The notes beneath the pieces are model-generated. The model made no database searches. It saw only the letters and a program-made list of their open reading frames with translations, and had not been told where the DNA came from. 64,000 nt of DNA from Bacteroidales bacterium (GTDB lineage: Bacteria; Bacteroidota; Bacteroidia; Bacteroidales; UBA932), in contig JAJFVD010000015.1 of the NCBI GenBank assembly GCA_021371955.1, positions 16,270 through 80,269 on the forward strand, given 5' to 3'. Within the stretch, counting starts at the first letter, position 1, and the number at the start of each line of letters is the position of its first letter. Made by a program: the position numbers and the translations under genes. Below are positions 43,281 through 51,153 of the stretch, one piece after another.

Positions 43281-43823
43281 ATGGACGATAAAGAACTCCT
43301 GGCATTATACCGAGAGAACGGGAAAGAGCACTATGCCTTTAACCTTATCGTCAAAGCATATAGCGAGAGGCTATACTGGCATATCCGAAAGCTTGTGGAA
43401 TCGCACGACGACGCAAACGATCTTTTACAAAATACATTCATAAAAGCATGGGCAGCTCTTCCCGAATTCCGGGAAGAGTCCCGTCTTTTTACATGGCTCT
43501 ACCGTATTGCAACCAATGAAACTTTAACTTTTTTAAAAAGGAAAAAAATAAGGTCCTTTCTCTCATTGACCGACTATTCAAAGCAGCTTGAAAACAAAAT
43601 TGAATCCGATGTCTACTTCGACGGAGATGCTACTCAAAAAGCTCTTCACAAAGCCATCCTCAAGCTTCCGAATAAACAAAGGGTAGTCTTTAATTTGCGA
43701 TATTTCGATGAGATGAAATATGAAGAAATGTCCGAGATTCTGGGCACATCCGTAGGTGCATTAAAGGCTTCGTACCATCATGCCTCTCAAAAAGTTCAGA
43801 ATTCTTTGGAGTCATTACTTTAA
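43281..43823 (+). CDS. ECF sigma factor
   Basis: The 180-residue protein has region 2 (YWHIRKLVESHDDANDLLQ and ESRLFTWLYRIATNE) and region 4 (LPNKQRVVFNLRYFDEMKYE and LGTSVGALKASYHHA). No extra domain is seen. It is followed within 25 bases by a membrane protein gene and then by an exported protein typical of the partner sets of such factors. The regulon cannot be inferred from this window. Confidence 0.93.
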   Translation: MDDKELLALYRENGKEHYAFNLIVKAYSERLYWHIRKLVESHDDANDLLQNTFIKAWAALPEFREESRLFTWLYRIATNETLTFLKRKKIRSFLSLTDYSKQLENKIESDVYFDGDATQKALHKAILKLPNKQRVVFNLRYFDEMKYEEMSEILGTSVGALKASYHHASQKVQNSLESLL

Positions 43824-43847
43824 TCCTTTTACATTTTAAATAGTCAA

Positions 43848-44273
43848 ATGTATATGAAAGAAAAATTTAATATCGACCAGCCACATCTCAGAGAGAATCC
43901 CTACACTGTACCTCAGGGATACTTCAACTCTTTGCAGGATGCTGTTTCCGAAAAAATATCTTCGGAGAAAAAACAACCCGGCACATGGTCTGTAGTTAAA
44001 CCTCAGCTCGCTCTTGTATCTTCTTTTGCTGTTATTTTTCTTATGGGCTATGTTGCTGTACGATTATTCACCCCCAATTTAACAGTAACCCCAGATAAAA
44101 ACATTTCTGCAGAGTCGGAATATTTTGAAGGGAACTTTATGGAAACATCCTTTATTGATTTCTATGATTCGGCAAAAGATTCTCTGTTAAAAGAGGAACA
44201 GGTTGACCCAAATGAAATTGTTGAGTACCTTAACACAAATGCAAGTTCGGTATATATTGCTTCACTTGAATAA
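43848..44273 (+). CDS. Putative anti-sigma membrane protein
   Basis: The 141-residue protein has one transmembrane segment at about 52-72 (LALVSSFAVIFLMGYVAVRLF). It has a cytoplasmic N-terminus with the motif LRENPYTVPQGYFNSLQD, common in Bacteroidota proteins encoded after ECF sigma genes, and an acidic C-terminal domain outside. The layout suggests membrane sequestration of the sigma factor. No zinc motif of the ZAS type is present. An internal ATG at 43854 is an alternative start. Confidence 0.7.
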   Translation: MYMKEKFNIDQPHLRENPYTVPQGYFNSLQDAVSEKISSEKKQPGTWSVVKPQLALVSSFAVIFLMGYVAVRLFTPNLTVTPDKNISAESEYFEGNFMETSFIDFYDSAKDSLLKEEQVDPNEIVEYLNTNASSVYIASLE

Positions 44274-44283
44274 ATTATTGGTT

Positions 44284-44775
44284 ATGAAAAAGATATTATT
44301 ATTAACAGTTGTTCTCTTCTACGCTTCGGGGCTCTTTGCTCAGGACGGAGGCCCCCAAATGCAGAATAACGGCCAATCCCGTTACGAACAAATTCAGAGT
44401 GCAAAAATTGCATTTTTTACTTCGGAGCTTGAACTCACACCAAAAGAGGCCGCAGAGTTCTGGCCTGTATACAATAAATTGTGGAAAGCCCGGGAAATTG
44501 CACACAGGAGAATACAGAGCAACATGCGCACAATGTGCAAAGCTTTGTCTGAAGACTCAAAAACATCTGACAGCGAGCTTAAGGCCATGGTGGAAAATTA
44601 TGTGAATGGTTTTAACGACGATGGACTTATCCAGAGAGATTACCTGGATCAGTTCTACAAAATTCTGCCAATAAAAAAGATTGCCAAGCTATACAAGGCT
44701 GAAGAAGACTTTCGGATAAGGATGATTCATCAGTTGCGAAAAGGTGGCGGAATGGGAGAGAGGTTGGAGAAATAA
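44284..44775 (+). CDS. Exported ECF-partner protein (Spy/CpxP-like helical)
   Basis: From ATG 44284 the protein has 163 residues with a signal peptide (MKKILLLTVVLFYASGLFAQ). The body is helical and contains LTPKEAAEFWPVYNKLW and YLDQFYKILPIKKIAKLY, the pattern of Bacteroidota proteins often named sensor of ECF-type sigma factor. It resembles CpxP/Spy periplasmic chaperones in its LTP-type repeats. The longer upstream start at 44203 would overlap the previous gene by 71 bases and hides the signal peptide. Confidence 0.8.
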   Translation: MKKILLLTVVLFYASGLFAQDGGPQMQNNGQSRYEQIQSAKIAFFTSELELTPKEAAEFWPVYNKLWKAREIAHRRIQSNMRTMCKALSEDSKTSDSELKAMVENYVNGFNDDGLIQRDYLDQFYKILPIKKIAKLYKAEEDFRIRMIHQLRKGGGMGERLEK

Positions 44776-44787
44776 AAGCAAATGTTA

Positions 44788-45558
44788 TCAAAAATTGAGA
44801 TAGAGATCGCCGGTTAGCCGGCGATACTCATTTGTATATGGCCCGTCTCCCCTCTCCTGTATCGTGAGAAGCTCCTCTGCCGGAATATCTTTCTGAATTA
44901 TGCTATCTTCTTTGCAACTCTTTTTGAATTCCATGAGCACTCTTTTAACTTTACCGGCTGAGACGGTTTTTACCCTGCATATTCTCACAGGCACAAGGCC
45001 CTCTTCCCGGGCAAGGAATATAAACTCTTCAAAAGCCTCTGCAGGGAGCACCACAGAAAAAATACTCTTCTCTTTTAACATTTTTGCAACAGAAGAGATG
45101 AGGGTGTCGTATGAAAGATTGTCATTATGCCTCGCAGACGAGCGTCGTACTGATGGGGCTTTTAAGGAATCTTTGAAGTAGGGAGGGTTTGATGTAATTA
45201 AATCGAATCTGTTTTCGAAAGCGTTGTCCATTGCCATCTCCTGAAGGGTGAGATGTCTTGCTTCGAGCATCGCGGGCCATGGCGAATCAGAAAAATTATC
45301 CTGAGCCTCGGTTGCCGAAGGACCATCCGAGTCAATTGCAAATATTGAAGATTGAGTCGAAATGCTTTGTAATCTTTGGGCAATAATGAGAGAAATAACG
45401 CCTGTTCCTGTACCGATGTCAAGAATTTCCAGCTTTTTACCGGAGGTCGTGAGGGAGGGTAACGTAAGCCAGGCACCAAGAAGCACACCATCGGTGTTAA
45501 CTTTCATTGCCGAACGGCCATGCATTACCTTAAATTGTTTAAAGCAGAAACTCTCCAT
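44788..45558 (-). CDS. trmN6: tRNA1(Val) (adenine-37-N6)-methyltransferase
   Basis: The 256-residue class I methyltransferase has the SAM loop [16 protein letters not shown] and the amino-methyltransferase motif SNPPYF. An N-terminus matching the TrmN6/YfiC family ([20 protein letters not shown]) completes the pattern. It modifies A37 in one valine tRNA. The start overlaps the end of lolD by 20 bases, so the two genes are probably coupled. Confidence 0.88.
   Translation of the reverse strand: MESFCFKQFKVMHGRSAMKVNTDGVLLGAWLTLPSLTTSGKKLEILDIGTGTGVISLIIAQRLQSISTQSSIFAIDSDGPSATEAQDNFSDSPWPAMLEARHLTLQEMAMDNAFENRFDLITSNPPYFKDSLKAPSVRRSSARHNDNLSYDTLISSVAKMLKEKSIFSVVLPAEAFEEFIFLAREEGLVPVRICRVKTVSAGKVKRVLMEFKKSCKEDSIIQKDIPAEELLTIQERGDGPYTNEYRRLTGDLYLNF
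44806..44825 (+). terminator. Possible terminator for the ECF operon, inside trmN6
   Basis: An 8-bp perfect stem ATCGCCGG-ttag-CCGGCGAT lies 30 bases past the stop at 44775, within the last codons of convergent trmN6. The following T content is weak (ACTCATTTGTAT), so termination would be partial or factor assisted. Confidence 0.4.
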
Positions 45559-46192
45559 CTTTCATTTCAAGACATCTGTCGCTCATTGAAGCGAGCTCTC
45601 TGTCGTGTGTAACTATAATAATGGTTTGGCCGTACTTTTCACGCAAATCAAAAAATAGTTTATGTATCTCCTTTTTAGTGTGGGTATCCAGATTTCCCGA
45701 GGGTTCGTCTGCCAGCAGAACAGAAGGACGGTTGATGAGAGCTCTTGCAATGGCTACTCTTTGCTGCTCTCCGCCGCTTAGTTCTCCCGGTTTATGCGTA
45801 AGTCTTTCTCCCAGGCCCAAAAAGGTGAGAAGTTCTTTTGCCCGATCTTTTGCTTCCCCCATTCTCTCATTTGCAATGAGAGCAGGTATGGCTACATTTT
45901 CCAGAGCTGTAAACTCGGGGAGCAGGTGGTGAAACTGAAAAACAAAACCAATCTTTTTATTTCTAAAATCGGCAAGAGCATTGGAGCTAAGAGCAAAGAT
46001 GTCCGTTCCGTCAATTATAACCCTTCCCGAATCTGGACGGGAAAGACTACCAAGCACTTGGAGCAAGCTGGACTTTCCTGCCCCGCTTGCTCCAACTATA
46101 CTTAGTACTTCGGCTGCCTTTGCCTGAAAATTTATTCCTTTTAAGACCAACAGGCTGCCATATGATTTTTTGATATCGTATGCCTCTATCAT
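45539..46192 (-). CDS. lolD: ABC transporter ATPase, LolD type
   Basis: The 217-residue protein has Walker [14 protein letters not shown], the signature [15 protein letters not shown] and Walker [14 protein letters not shown]. The length and [18 protein letters not shown] fit LolD, the ATPase of lipoprotein release from the inner membrane, though MacB-like ATPases are close relatives. The membrane subunit LolC/E is not beside it. It starts 8 bases after the EF-G2 gene. Confidence 0.85.
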   Translation of the reverse strand: MIEAYDIKKSYGSLLVLKGINFQAKAAEVLSIVGASGAGKSSLLQVLGSLSRPDSGRVIIDGTDIFALSSNALADFRNKKIGFVFQFHHLLPEFTALENVAIPALIANERMGEAKDRAKELLTFLGLGERLTHKPGELSGGEQQRVAIARALINRPSVLLADEPSGNLDTHTKKEIHKLFFDLREKYGQTIIIVTHDRELASMSDRCLEMKDGEFLL

Positions 46193-46200
46193 TAAAATCG

Positions 46201-48354
46201 TTACTCGTCCTTATCGTTAGATTCGTAATCCTTGAGCAATTTCTCCTGAACCTCGGCAGGAACCTGCTGGTACTCTGCAAAAGTCATTGTAAATGTTGCC
46301 CTGCCGGAAGTAAGAGAGCTTAGTGTTGTCGAGTATTTATTCAGCTCTGCAAGAGGAACCCTGGCTTTTAAAACTTCAAATCCCTTTTCGCTGCTCATTC
46401 CTTCAATCATGGCCCTGCGGTTCTGAAGATCGCTCATTACGTCTCCCATACAATCGCTTGGTACTAGTACCTCAACATTGTAAATTGGCTCCATAATTTT
46501 CGGGCCCGCTTTTTTGAAGGCCTCTTTGAACGCATTACGTCCTGCAAGTTTGAAAGAGATTTCGTTTGAGTCAACCGGGTGCATCTTGCCGTCATAAACG
46601 AATACACGGATATCACGAGCGTATGAACCAGTGAGAGGGCCCTCTTCCATCTTTTCCATTATACCTTTAAGGATTGCCGGCATAAAACGGGCATCAATAG
46701 CGCCGCCCACAATACAGTTGTAGTATTCAAGCTTGCCACCCCAGTCCATTTTGTATTCTTCCTTGCTCTTAAGGTTAAGAACAAGCTCCTTGCCTTCAAC
46801 TTTAAACCTGTTGTTTGCAGCAACGCCTTCAACAACCGGTTCGATGAGAATGTGAACCTCTCCGAACTGACCTGCTCCGCCGGATTGTTTTCTGTGACGA
46901 TAGTCTGCAAGAGCTACTTTGGTAATTGTTTCCCTGTATGGAATCTTAGGCGGGAAAAGATCTACCTCAATTTTATGGGTATTTGTGAGGTGCCACTTCA
47001 AAATGTTGATGTGGTGCTCACCCTGTCCGCTGAGGATTGTTTGTTTGAGCTCTTTTGAATACTCAATAACAATTGTAGGGTCTTCGGCATGTGCCTTGTT
47101 AAGAATTTCTCCGAGTTTCTCTTCGTCTTTCTCAACCTTGGCCTTAATTGCTGTTCTGTATTTAGAAGGAGGGAAAACCATGGGTTCGAAAACCCACTCT
47201 TTGTTGCCTCCGTTAAGAGTCTGATTTGTTTTAACAGTTTTAAGCTTAACTGTACATCCTATATCGCCGGCAACCATTTCTGTAAGTTTTTCTTTTTTCT
47301 TACCGGCTACGGCATAAATTGCAGTAAGTCTCTCTTTTGCTCCGTTTTCCGGATTTACAAGATCGCAACCTTCAACAATTTTTCCCGACATTACCCTAAA
47401 GAAGGATACGTCGCCCAGGTGGGGTTCAACGGATGTTTTGTATATAAAAATTGACGGCTGGGCTGAAGAATCGCAAGGAACCACAGTTCCGTCCTTAAGT
47501 TTCTGAATTGTTTTGTCAGGAGCAGGAGCAACATTTATTATGAACTCCATAAGTCTCTTAACACCCATGTCTTTTTTGCCGGAAAGGCAGAAAAGTGGAA
47601 AAACCTCAGATTTTGCAAGTCCGATTCTGAGCCCTACGCGGATTTCCTCTTCCGAAAGAACTCCTTTGTCAAAAAAGAGCTCCATGAGTGACTCGTCATT
47701 TTCTGCTGCAACTTCTGCAAGTATCTGATGCAGTTCGCTTGCCTCATCTTTATGATTTGCAGGAATTTCATGTTCCTCTCTTGTTCCGTTTTCGTCCTTG
47801 AAGACATACATCTTCATTTTAAGAACATCTATAAAAGAATTGAAGTTAGGCCCTGTTTCAACAGGATATTGAATAACAACTACTTTCTTGCCAAAAGTCT
47901 GTTTAACAGAATCGAGTGCAGAATCCCAGTTTGCTTTTTCGTGATCGAGCTGATTGATTGCAAGAATCAACGGTTTTTTAAATTTTTCGGCATAACGCGC
48001 AAAGATTTCGGTACCCACCTCAACTCCCTGCTGCGCATTCACAATCATTACACCAGTATCTGCAACCTTGAAGGCAGATATTACTCCCCCGATGAAGTCA
48101 TCGGAACCGGGAGTATCAATTATATTAAGTTTATTATCCATAAACTCTGTGTAAAGCAGAGTCGGATAAATAGAGCGTTGATAAATTTGTTCAATTTCGG
48201 CATTGTCGCTGACAGTTGTTTTCGCCTCAACGGTTCCCCGGCGATCAATTACTTTGCCTTCAAACATCATTGTCTCTACCAGCGTTGTTTTGCCGGACTT
48301 CGTGCCTCCAAGCAGGACAATATTTCGAATGTTTTGGGTAGGATAAACTTTCAT
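46201..48354 (-). CDS. EF-G paralogue of the EF-G2 type, altered GTPase site
   Basis: The 717-residue protein has all EF-G domains, but its GTPase motifs are altered. The phosphate loop is GGTKSGKTT (16-24), there is no RGITI switch I, and switch II is DTPGSDDF with Ser84 where translocases have the catalytic histidine of DTPGHVDF. The guanine motif is NQLD (134-137) in place of NKxD. This matches the Bacteroides EF-G2 type, reported to support translation without GTP hydrolysis. The window holds no standard fusA for comparison. It has its own promoter (48404-48434) and leads to lolD and trmN6. Confidence 0.85.
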   Translation of the reverse strand: MKVYPTQNIRNIVLLGGTKSGKTTLVETMMFEGKVIDRRGTVEAKTTVSDNAEIEQIYQRSIYPTLLYTEFMDNKLNIIDTPGSDDFIGGVISAFKVADTGVMIVNAQQGVEVGTEIFARYAEKFKKPLILAINQLDHEKANWDSALDSVKQTFGKKVVVIQYPVETGPNFNSFIDVLKMKMYVFKDENGTREEHEIPANHKDEASELHQILAEVAAENDESLMELFFDKGVLSEEEIRVGLRIGLAKSEVFPLFCLSGKKDMGVKRLMEFIINVAPAPDKTIQKLKDGTVVPCDSSAQPSIFIYKTSVEPHLGDVSFFRVMSGKIVEGCDLVNPENGAKERLTAIYAVAGKKKEKLTEMVAGDIGCTVKLKTVKTNQTLNGGNKEWVFEPMVFPPSKYRTAIKAKVEKDEEKLGEILNKAHAEDPTIVIEYSKELKQTILSGQGEHHINILKWHLTNTHKIEVDLFPPKIPYRETITKVALADYRHRKQSGGAGQFGEVHILIEPVVEGVAANNRFKVEGKELVLNLKSKEEYKMDWGGKLEYYNCIVGGAIDARFMPAILKGIMEKMEEGPLTGSYARDIRVFVYDGKMHPVDSNEISFKLAGRNAFKEAFKKAGPKIMEPIYNVEVLVPSDCMGDVMSDLQNRRAMIEGMSSEKGFEVLKARVPLAELNKYSTTLSSLTSGRATFTMTFAEYQQVPAEVQEKLLKDYESNDKDE

Positions 48355-48403
48355 ATTAATTACCTGATTATTTGTTAGTTGTTTTTTTCTGGTGTAGAAA
48401 ACT

Positions 48404-48434
48404 CAAATTTAATATTTTTTTTTCATACAACAAC
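48404..48434 (-). promoter_or_regulatory. Promoter GTTG-N19-TAAATTTG for EF-G2
   Basis: On the minus strand GTTG (48434-48431), a 19-base spacer and TAAATTTG (48411-48404) match the -33/-7 pattern, giving a leader of about 45 bases before the ATG at 48354. The -33 element lies inside the last codons of the upstream AraC-like gene. Confidence 0.55.
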
Positions 48435-48719
48435 ATGGTAAATAGCTTTGATCATAACCCTTTTTGATTTGAATCCGCTGTATTTCCATATTTTTTCATA
48501 GCAAAAACCCTCTTGCAACAACTTTCTTGCGTGCTGCACCCTAAAGAGGGAAATAAGAGTGTCAACGGAGCATCCGTATTCCTCAAAAACAATTTTTTCT
48601 CCGGGAAATACTCCGTTGTAAAAAAACGAACAAATATCATATCGGTCGAATTCCGGATTAAGGAAAAGTTTCTTCTCTTCCAGCAGCAGATAAATAAATT
48701 CCAAAAAGTCCTTTCTCAT
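48423..48719 (-). CDS. Stand-alone AraC-type helix-turn-helix protein
   Basis: The 98-residue protein's second half reads like half of an AraC DNA-binding domain: GCSVDTLISLFRVQHARKLL, then KIWKYSGFKSKRVMIKAIYH. There is no room for an effector domain. It may be a minimal regulator or a remnant, but it has its own start, a candidate -7 box TATTTTTG at 48738-48731 and a divergent regulator partner, so it is treated as a real gene. Family placement is by pattern only. Confidence 0.6.
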   Translation of the reverse strand: MRKDFLEFIYLLLEEKKLFLNPEFDRYDICSFFYNGVFPGEKIVFEEYGCSVDTLISLFRVQHARKLLQEGFCYEKIWKYSGFKSKRVMIKAIYHVVV

Positions 48720-48730
48720 CTTTTTTTTTG

Positions 48731-48772
48731 CAAAAATAATGTCTCTTTTGACTCATAATACACTCATTGTGT
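48731..48772 (-). promoter_or_regulatory. Promoter of the AraC-like gene with overlapping operator ACAC-N5-GTGT
   Basis: TATTTTTG on the minus strand (48738-48731) is a -7 candidate, with the start codon only 11 bases on. ACACTCATTGTGT (48760-48772) covers the expected -33 position. The same dyad with 5-base spacing recurs at 48833-48845. Confidence 0.45.
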
Positions 48773-48828
48773 CGATTTATCCATTTCTAAATTTTATTTT
48801 GACAATACTATATTTTATTTTAATTCAT

Positions 48829-48849
48829 ATACACACTTTTTGTGTGTAT
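48829..48849. promoter_or_regulatory. Inverted repeat ATACACAC-N5-GTGTGTAT, candidate operator
   Basis: Two perfect 8-base arms (48829-48836 and 48842-48849) contain the core ACAC-N5-GTGT shared with the site at 48760-48772. The site is about 43 bases upstream of the -7 box of the XRE gene. Both divergent genes encode DNA-binding proteins that could use it. Confidence 0.5.
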
Positions 48850-48891
48850 TGTAACCACCTCTGATTGTCCATACCCAAGTGAACTTAGGCT

Positions 48892-48899
48892 TATATTTG
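48892..48899 (+). promoter_or_regulatory. -7 box TATATTTG immediately before the XRE start codon
   Basis: TATATTTG ends 5 bases before the ATG at 48905, so transcription would begin at or next to the start codon and the mRNA would be leaderless. No good -33 element lies at the usual distance. Confidence 0.5.
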
Positions 48900-48904
48900 T
48901 GTTG

Positions 48905-49306
48905 ATGAATACAGACAGGATAAGGGAAACCATTCGAAAAAGGAGACGAGATCTGGGGTATTCTCAGGAGTATATGGCCCAGATTCTGGGAATTTCACTC
49001 AATGGATACAGAAAAATAGAGGGAGGAAAGACTGCCCTCATCAATCCGCGTCTCAATGATATATCAAGAGTTTTGAGTATTCCGGCGGAGAACCTGCTTT
49101 TCGAAAATCTATCCCAAAGTTTTCTTGACCAGATTGCTGAAAAAGACTCCCGCATAGAGAGTCTTCAAAAATTACTTTCAGAATCGGAAATGCAGCGGGA
49201 ACTGCTCAAGGCAGAAATTGACTGCGCGAACAGTGAATATAAAGCATCTATCGAAAGTAAAAATACTCTTATTGGAATTTTAAAGGATAAAATTTCAAAA
49301 TATTGA
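48905..49306 (+). CDS. XRE-type helix-turn-helix regulator with coiled coil
   Basis: From ATG 48905 the protein has 133 residues. A HTH_3 domain spans about 5-58 (RETIRKRRRDLGYSQEYMAQ and LGISLNGYRKIEGGK). A C-terminal helix likely to form a coiled coil (IAEKDSRIESLQKLLSESEM onward) could dimerise it. The GTG at 48842 is rejected because the extension is not conserved-looking and crosses the candidate operator. The gene is divergent from the AraC-like gene. The target is unknown; autoregulation through the ACAC-N5-GTGT sites is plausible. Confidence 0.82.
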   Translation: MNTDRIRETIRKRRRDLGYSQEYMAQILGISLNGYRKIEGGKTALINPRLNDISRVLSIPAENLLFENLSQSFLDQIAEKDSRIESLQKLLSESEMQRELLKAEIDCANSEYKASIESKNTLIGILKDKISKY

Positions 49307-49340
49307 CACATTCGCTAAATTGCCGGTAAATTTCAGATAT

Positions 49341-49949
49341 ATGCCGGCCTTTCCAAGTCTATTGCCATATTACGAAAAAAACAGAATTGAAGCTGGTTGC
49401 GACGAAGCCGGAAGGGGTTGTCTTGCAGGCCCTGTTTATGCAGCAGCCGTCATTCTTCCCGAGGATTTTTTTCATCCGCTTCTTAATGACTCAAAACAGC
49501 TTAAAGAAAAAGATAGAGACTTGCTCCGGGAAATTATAGAAAGAGAGGCTGTGGCATGGAGCGTTGCAGCCGTGGATGCCCCGGAGATAGATAAGATTAA
49601 TATTCTTAAAGCCTCAATAAAAGGAATGCATCTTGCTCTGGACTCTTTGTCTGTATTGCCTCAGTATATACTTGTAGACGGAAACAGGTTTATTAAATAT
49701 AAGGATATCCCTCATGAATGTTTCGTAAAGGGAGACGGACGATTTGCATCTATTGCGGCAGCATCTGTTCTTGCCAAGACCCACCGGGACGAATACATGA
49801 AAAAAATAGCAGCTGAATTTCCACAGTATGGCTGGGAAAGAAATATGGCCTACCCTACAAAAAAGCATAGAGAGGCCATAAAGCTGTACGGACCGTGCAA
49901 GTATCACAGAATGTCATACAAATTGCTGGAAGATCCGGTTTTATTCTGA
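49341..49949 (+). CDS. rnhB: Ribonuclease HII
   Basis: From ATG 49341 the protein has 202 residues and the family motifs are intact: EAGCDEAGRGCLAGPVYAAA with the catalytic DE pair, LNDSKQLKEKDRD, and ILVDGN. ASVLAKTHRDEYM and KKHREAI supply the remaining residues. It removes RNA from RNA-DNA hybrids and single ribonucleotides. A TTG 21 bases upstream is possible but unneeded. Confidence 0.94.
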   Translation: MPAFPSLLPYYEKNRIEAGCDEAGRGCLAGPVYAAAVILPEDFFHPLLNDSKQLKEKDRDLLREIIEREAVAWSVAAVDAPEIDKINILKASIKGMHLALDSLSVLPQYILVDGNRFIKYKDIPHECFVKGDGRFASIAAASVLAKTHRDEYMKKIAAEFPQYGWERNMAYPTKKHREAIKLYGPCKYHRMSYKLLEDPVLF

Positions 49950-49961
49950 GTTTTCCGGGCT

Positions 49962-50297
49962 CTACTGGTTATCCTTTACTGCAAATCTTCCAAGAGCAAA
50001 CAAGGCACAGAAGGTGAATATCATAGCAGTAATAATTTCCGGGGTTGCCGATTTGTAATTTACAAAAATTCCGCCCATTGAGCTGAGACCCTCTATAAGT
50101 ATGGAGTAACCGCCAAGCACTGCAAACATTATAAATCCCACTGCTGCAAAAATTGCAGTAATCATTCTCGACCTGTCCACTCTCGGTTTGGGTTCGGGTA
50201 AACAATCAAGCGCAGCAAAGAGTCTGTTGCTGAATCCCTCATCGGGAATTTCCTGCTTATGCTCTGTAAAGAATTGTTTTATATTATCATCTTTCAT
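49962..50297 (-). CDS. Putative anti-sigma-like membrane protein
   Basis: The 111-residue protein has an N-terminal soluble part (IKQFFTEHKQEIPDEGFSNR) and two transmembrane segments at about 46-68 and 85-107. It overlaps the end of the ECF sigma gene by 11 bases, so translation is coupled and a role in holding the sigma factor is likely. No family motif was seen. Confidence 0.7.
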   Translation of the reverse strand: MKDDNIKQFFTEHKQEIPDEGFSNRLFAALDCLPEPKPRVDRSRMITAIFAAVGFIMFAVLGGYSILIEGLSSMGGIFVNYKSATPEIITAMIFTFCALFALGRFAVKDNQ

Positions 50298-50781
50298 AAC
50301 CGATAGTTTTTAGATGGTTTGACAAATTTAAACGGGCTCTGGAAAGGTGGGATTTTATCGTGTTCTCCGGTGTTCCCGTTATTGTTGATATCTCTTTTAT
50401 ACTTTTATCTTCCATGTAAAAGAGAAGAATTGCCGATCTCTCCTTCTCTCCCAGTTGCGCCAGAGCCATATAGAGTTCCTGGTTTTTATATCTGGAATCG
50501 GAACTTTCACCTGCCATGTGCACTCTGTCATTTATTTCAACAGTGGAGAATCTCTGAGATGCTCTTTTGTTGTCGCAATAACAGTTATACGCTATCCGGA
50601 AGAGCCATGTTGAAAATTTAGACAACCCGTTGAATGAGTTGATATTCAAGTAGGCTTTAATAAATGCCTCCTGAGCTATATCGTCACTTAAAGCACCATC
50701 GCCGCCACAAAGGTTTAAAAGGAACCGCCGCAGCGGTTCCTGATTGTTTATCACCTCTTTTTCAAAAGCGGCTCTGTTCAC
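50287..50781 (-). CDS. ECF sigma factor
   Basis: The 164-residue protein has region 2 (DDIAQEAFIKAYLNINSFNG and LSKFSTWLFRIAYNCYCDNK) and region 4 (LGEKERSAILLFYMEDKSIK and TPENTIKSHLSRARLNL). It is distinct from the ECF factor at 43281. It starts 2 bases after the DUF6249 gene and overlaps the putative anti-sigma gene. Confidence 0.93.
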   Translation of the reverse strand: MNRAAFEKEVINNQEPLRRFLLNLCGGDGALSDDIAQEAFIKAYLNINSFNGLSKFSTWLFRIAYNCYCDNKRASQRFSTVEINDRVHMAGESSDSRYKNQELYMALAQLGEKERSAILLFYMEDKSIKEISTITGTPENTIKSHLSRARLNLSNHLKTIGYER

Positions 50782-50783
50782 AG

Positions 50784-51140
50784 TTAGTCTTGTGTTTTAT
50801 TTTTCTTGTTTACAAAATAGGCAACCAGTTGTCCTATACCAATGAACAGGGGAATGAGGCCGAATGCTGCAAATTTAAATCCTTCAAAGAAAAAGTAAAG
50901 AGCTCCGAATAATCCGATACCTACTCCAATTGATACCAGCGCACTTGTGAGGGGATCCGATTGTTTTCTGGGCCTGTCATTGCTTTTGAAAAGATCCGGA
51001 GAAATATCCTTTCCGTGCTCAATAGCCTTTGCAATGAGCTCATTTCTCGATTTCTCCTTGAAATACTTTGCCAGATAAATTATTGCAATGATTAAAACTG
51101 CTGTTGTAAAGGGGACTAAAATCCCAAGAATTGCTTCCAT
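50784..51140 (-). CDS. DUF6249-like small membrane protein
   Basis: The 118-residue protein has a transmembrane segment at about 7-25 and two more near 68-86 and 90-108. A central cytoplasmic loop contains RNELIAKAIEHGKDISPDLF. This loop is the hallmark of small proteins encoded before ECF sigma genes in Bacteroidota (DUF6249). It likely takes part in sigma control with the two genes that follow. Confidence 0.75.
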   Translation of the reverse strand: MEAILGILVPFTTAVLIIAIIYLAKYFKEKSRNELIAKAIEHGKDISPDLFKSNDRPRKQSDPLTSALVSIGVGIGLFGALYFFFEGFKFAAFGLIPLFIGIGQLVAYFVNKKNKTQD

Positions 51141-51153
51141 AATTTTGTTTTGT

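Noticed and set aside
48842..48904. GTG start for the XRE gene at 48842
   Set aside because: The added 21 residues precede the HTH domain without any recognisable feature and would translate across the candidate operator and promoter.
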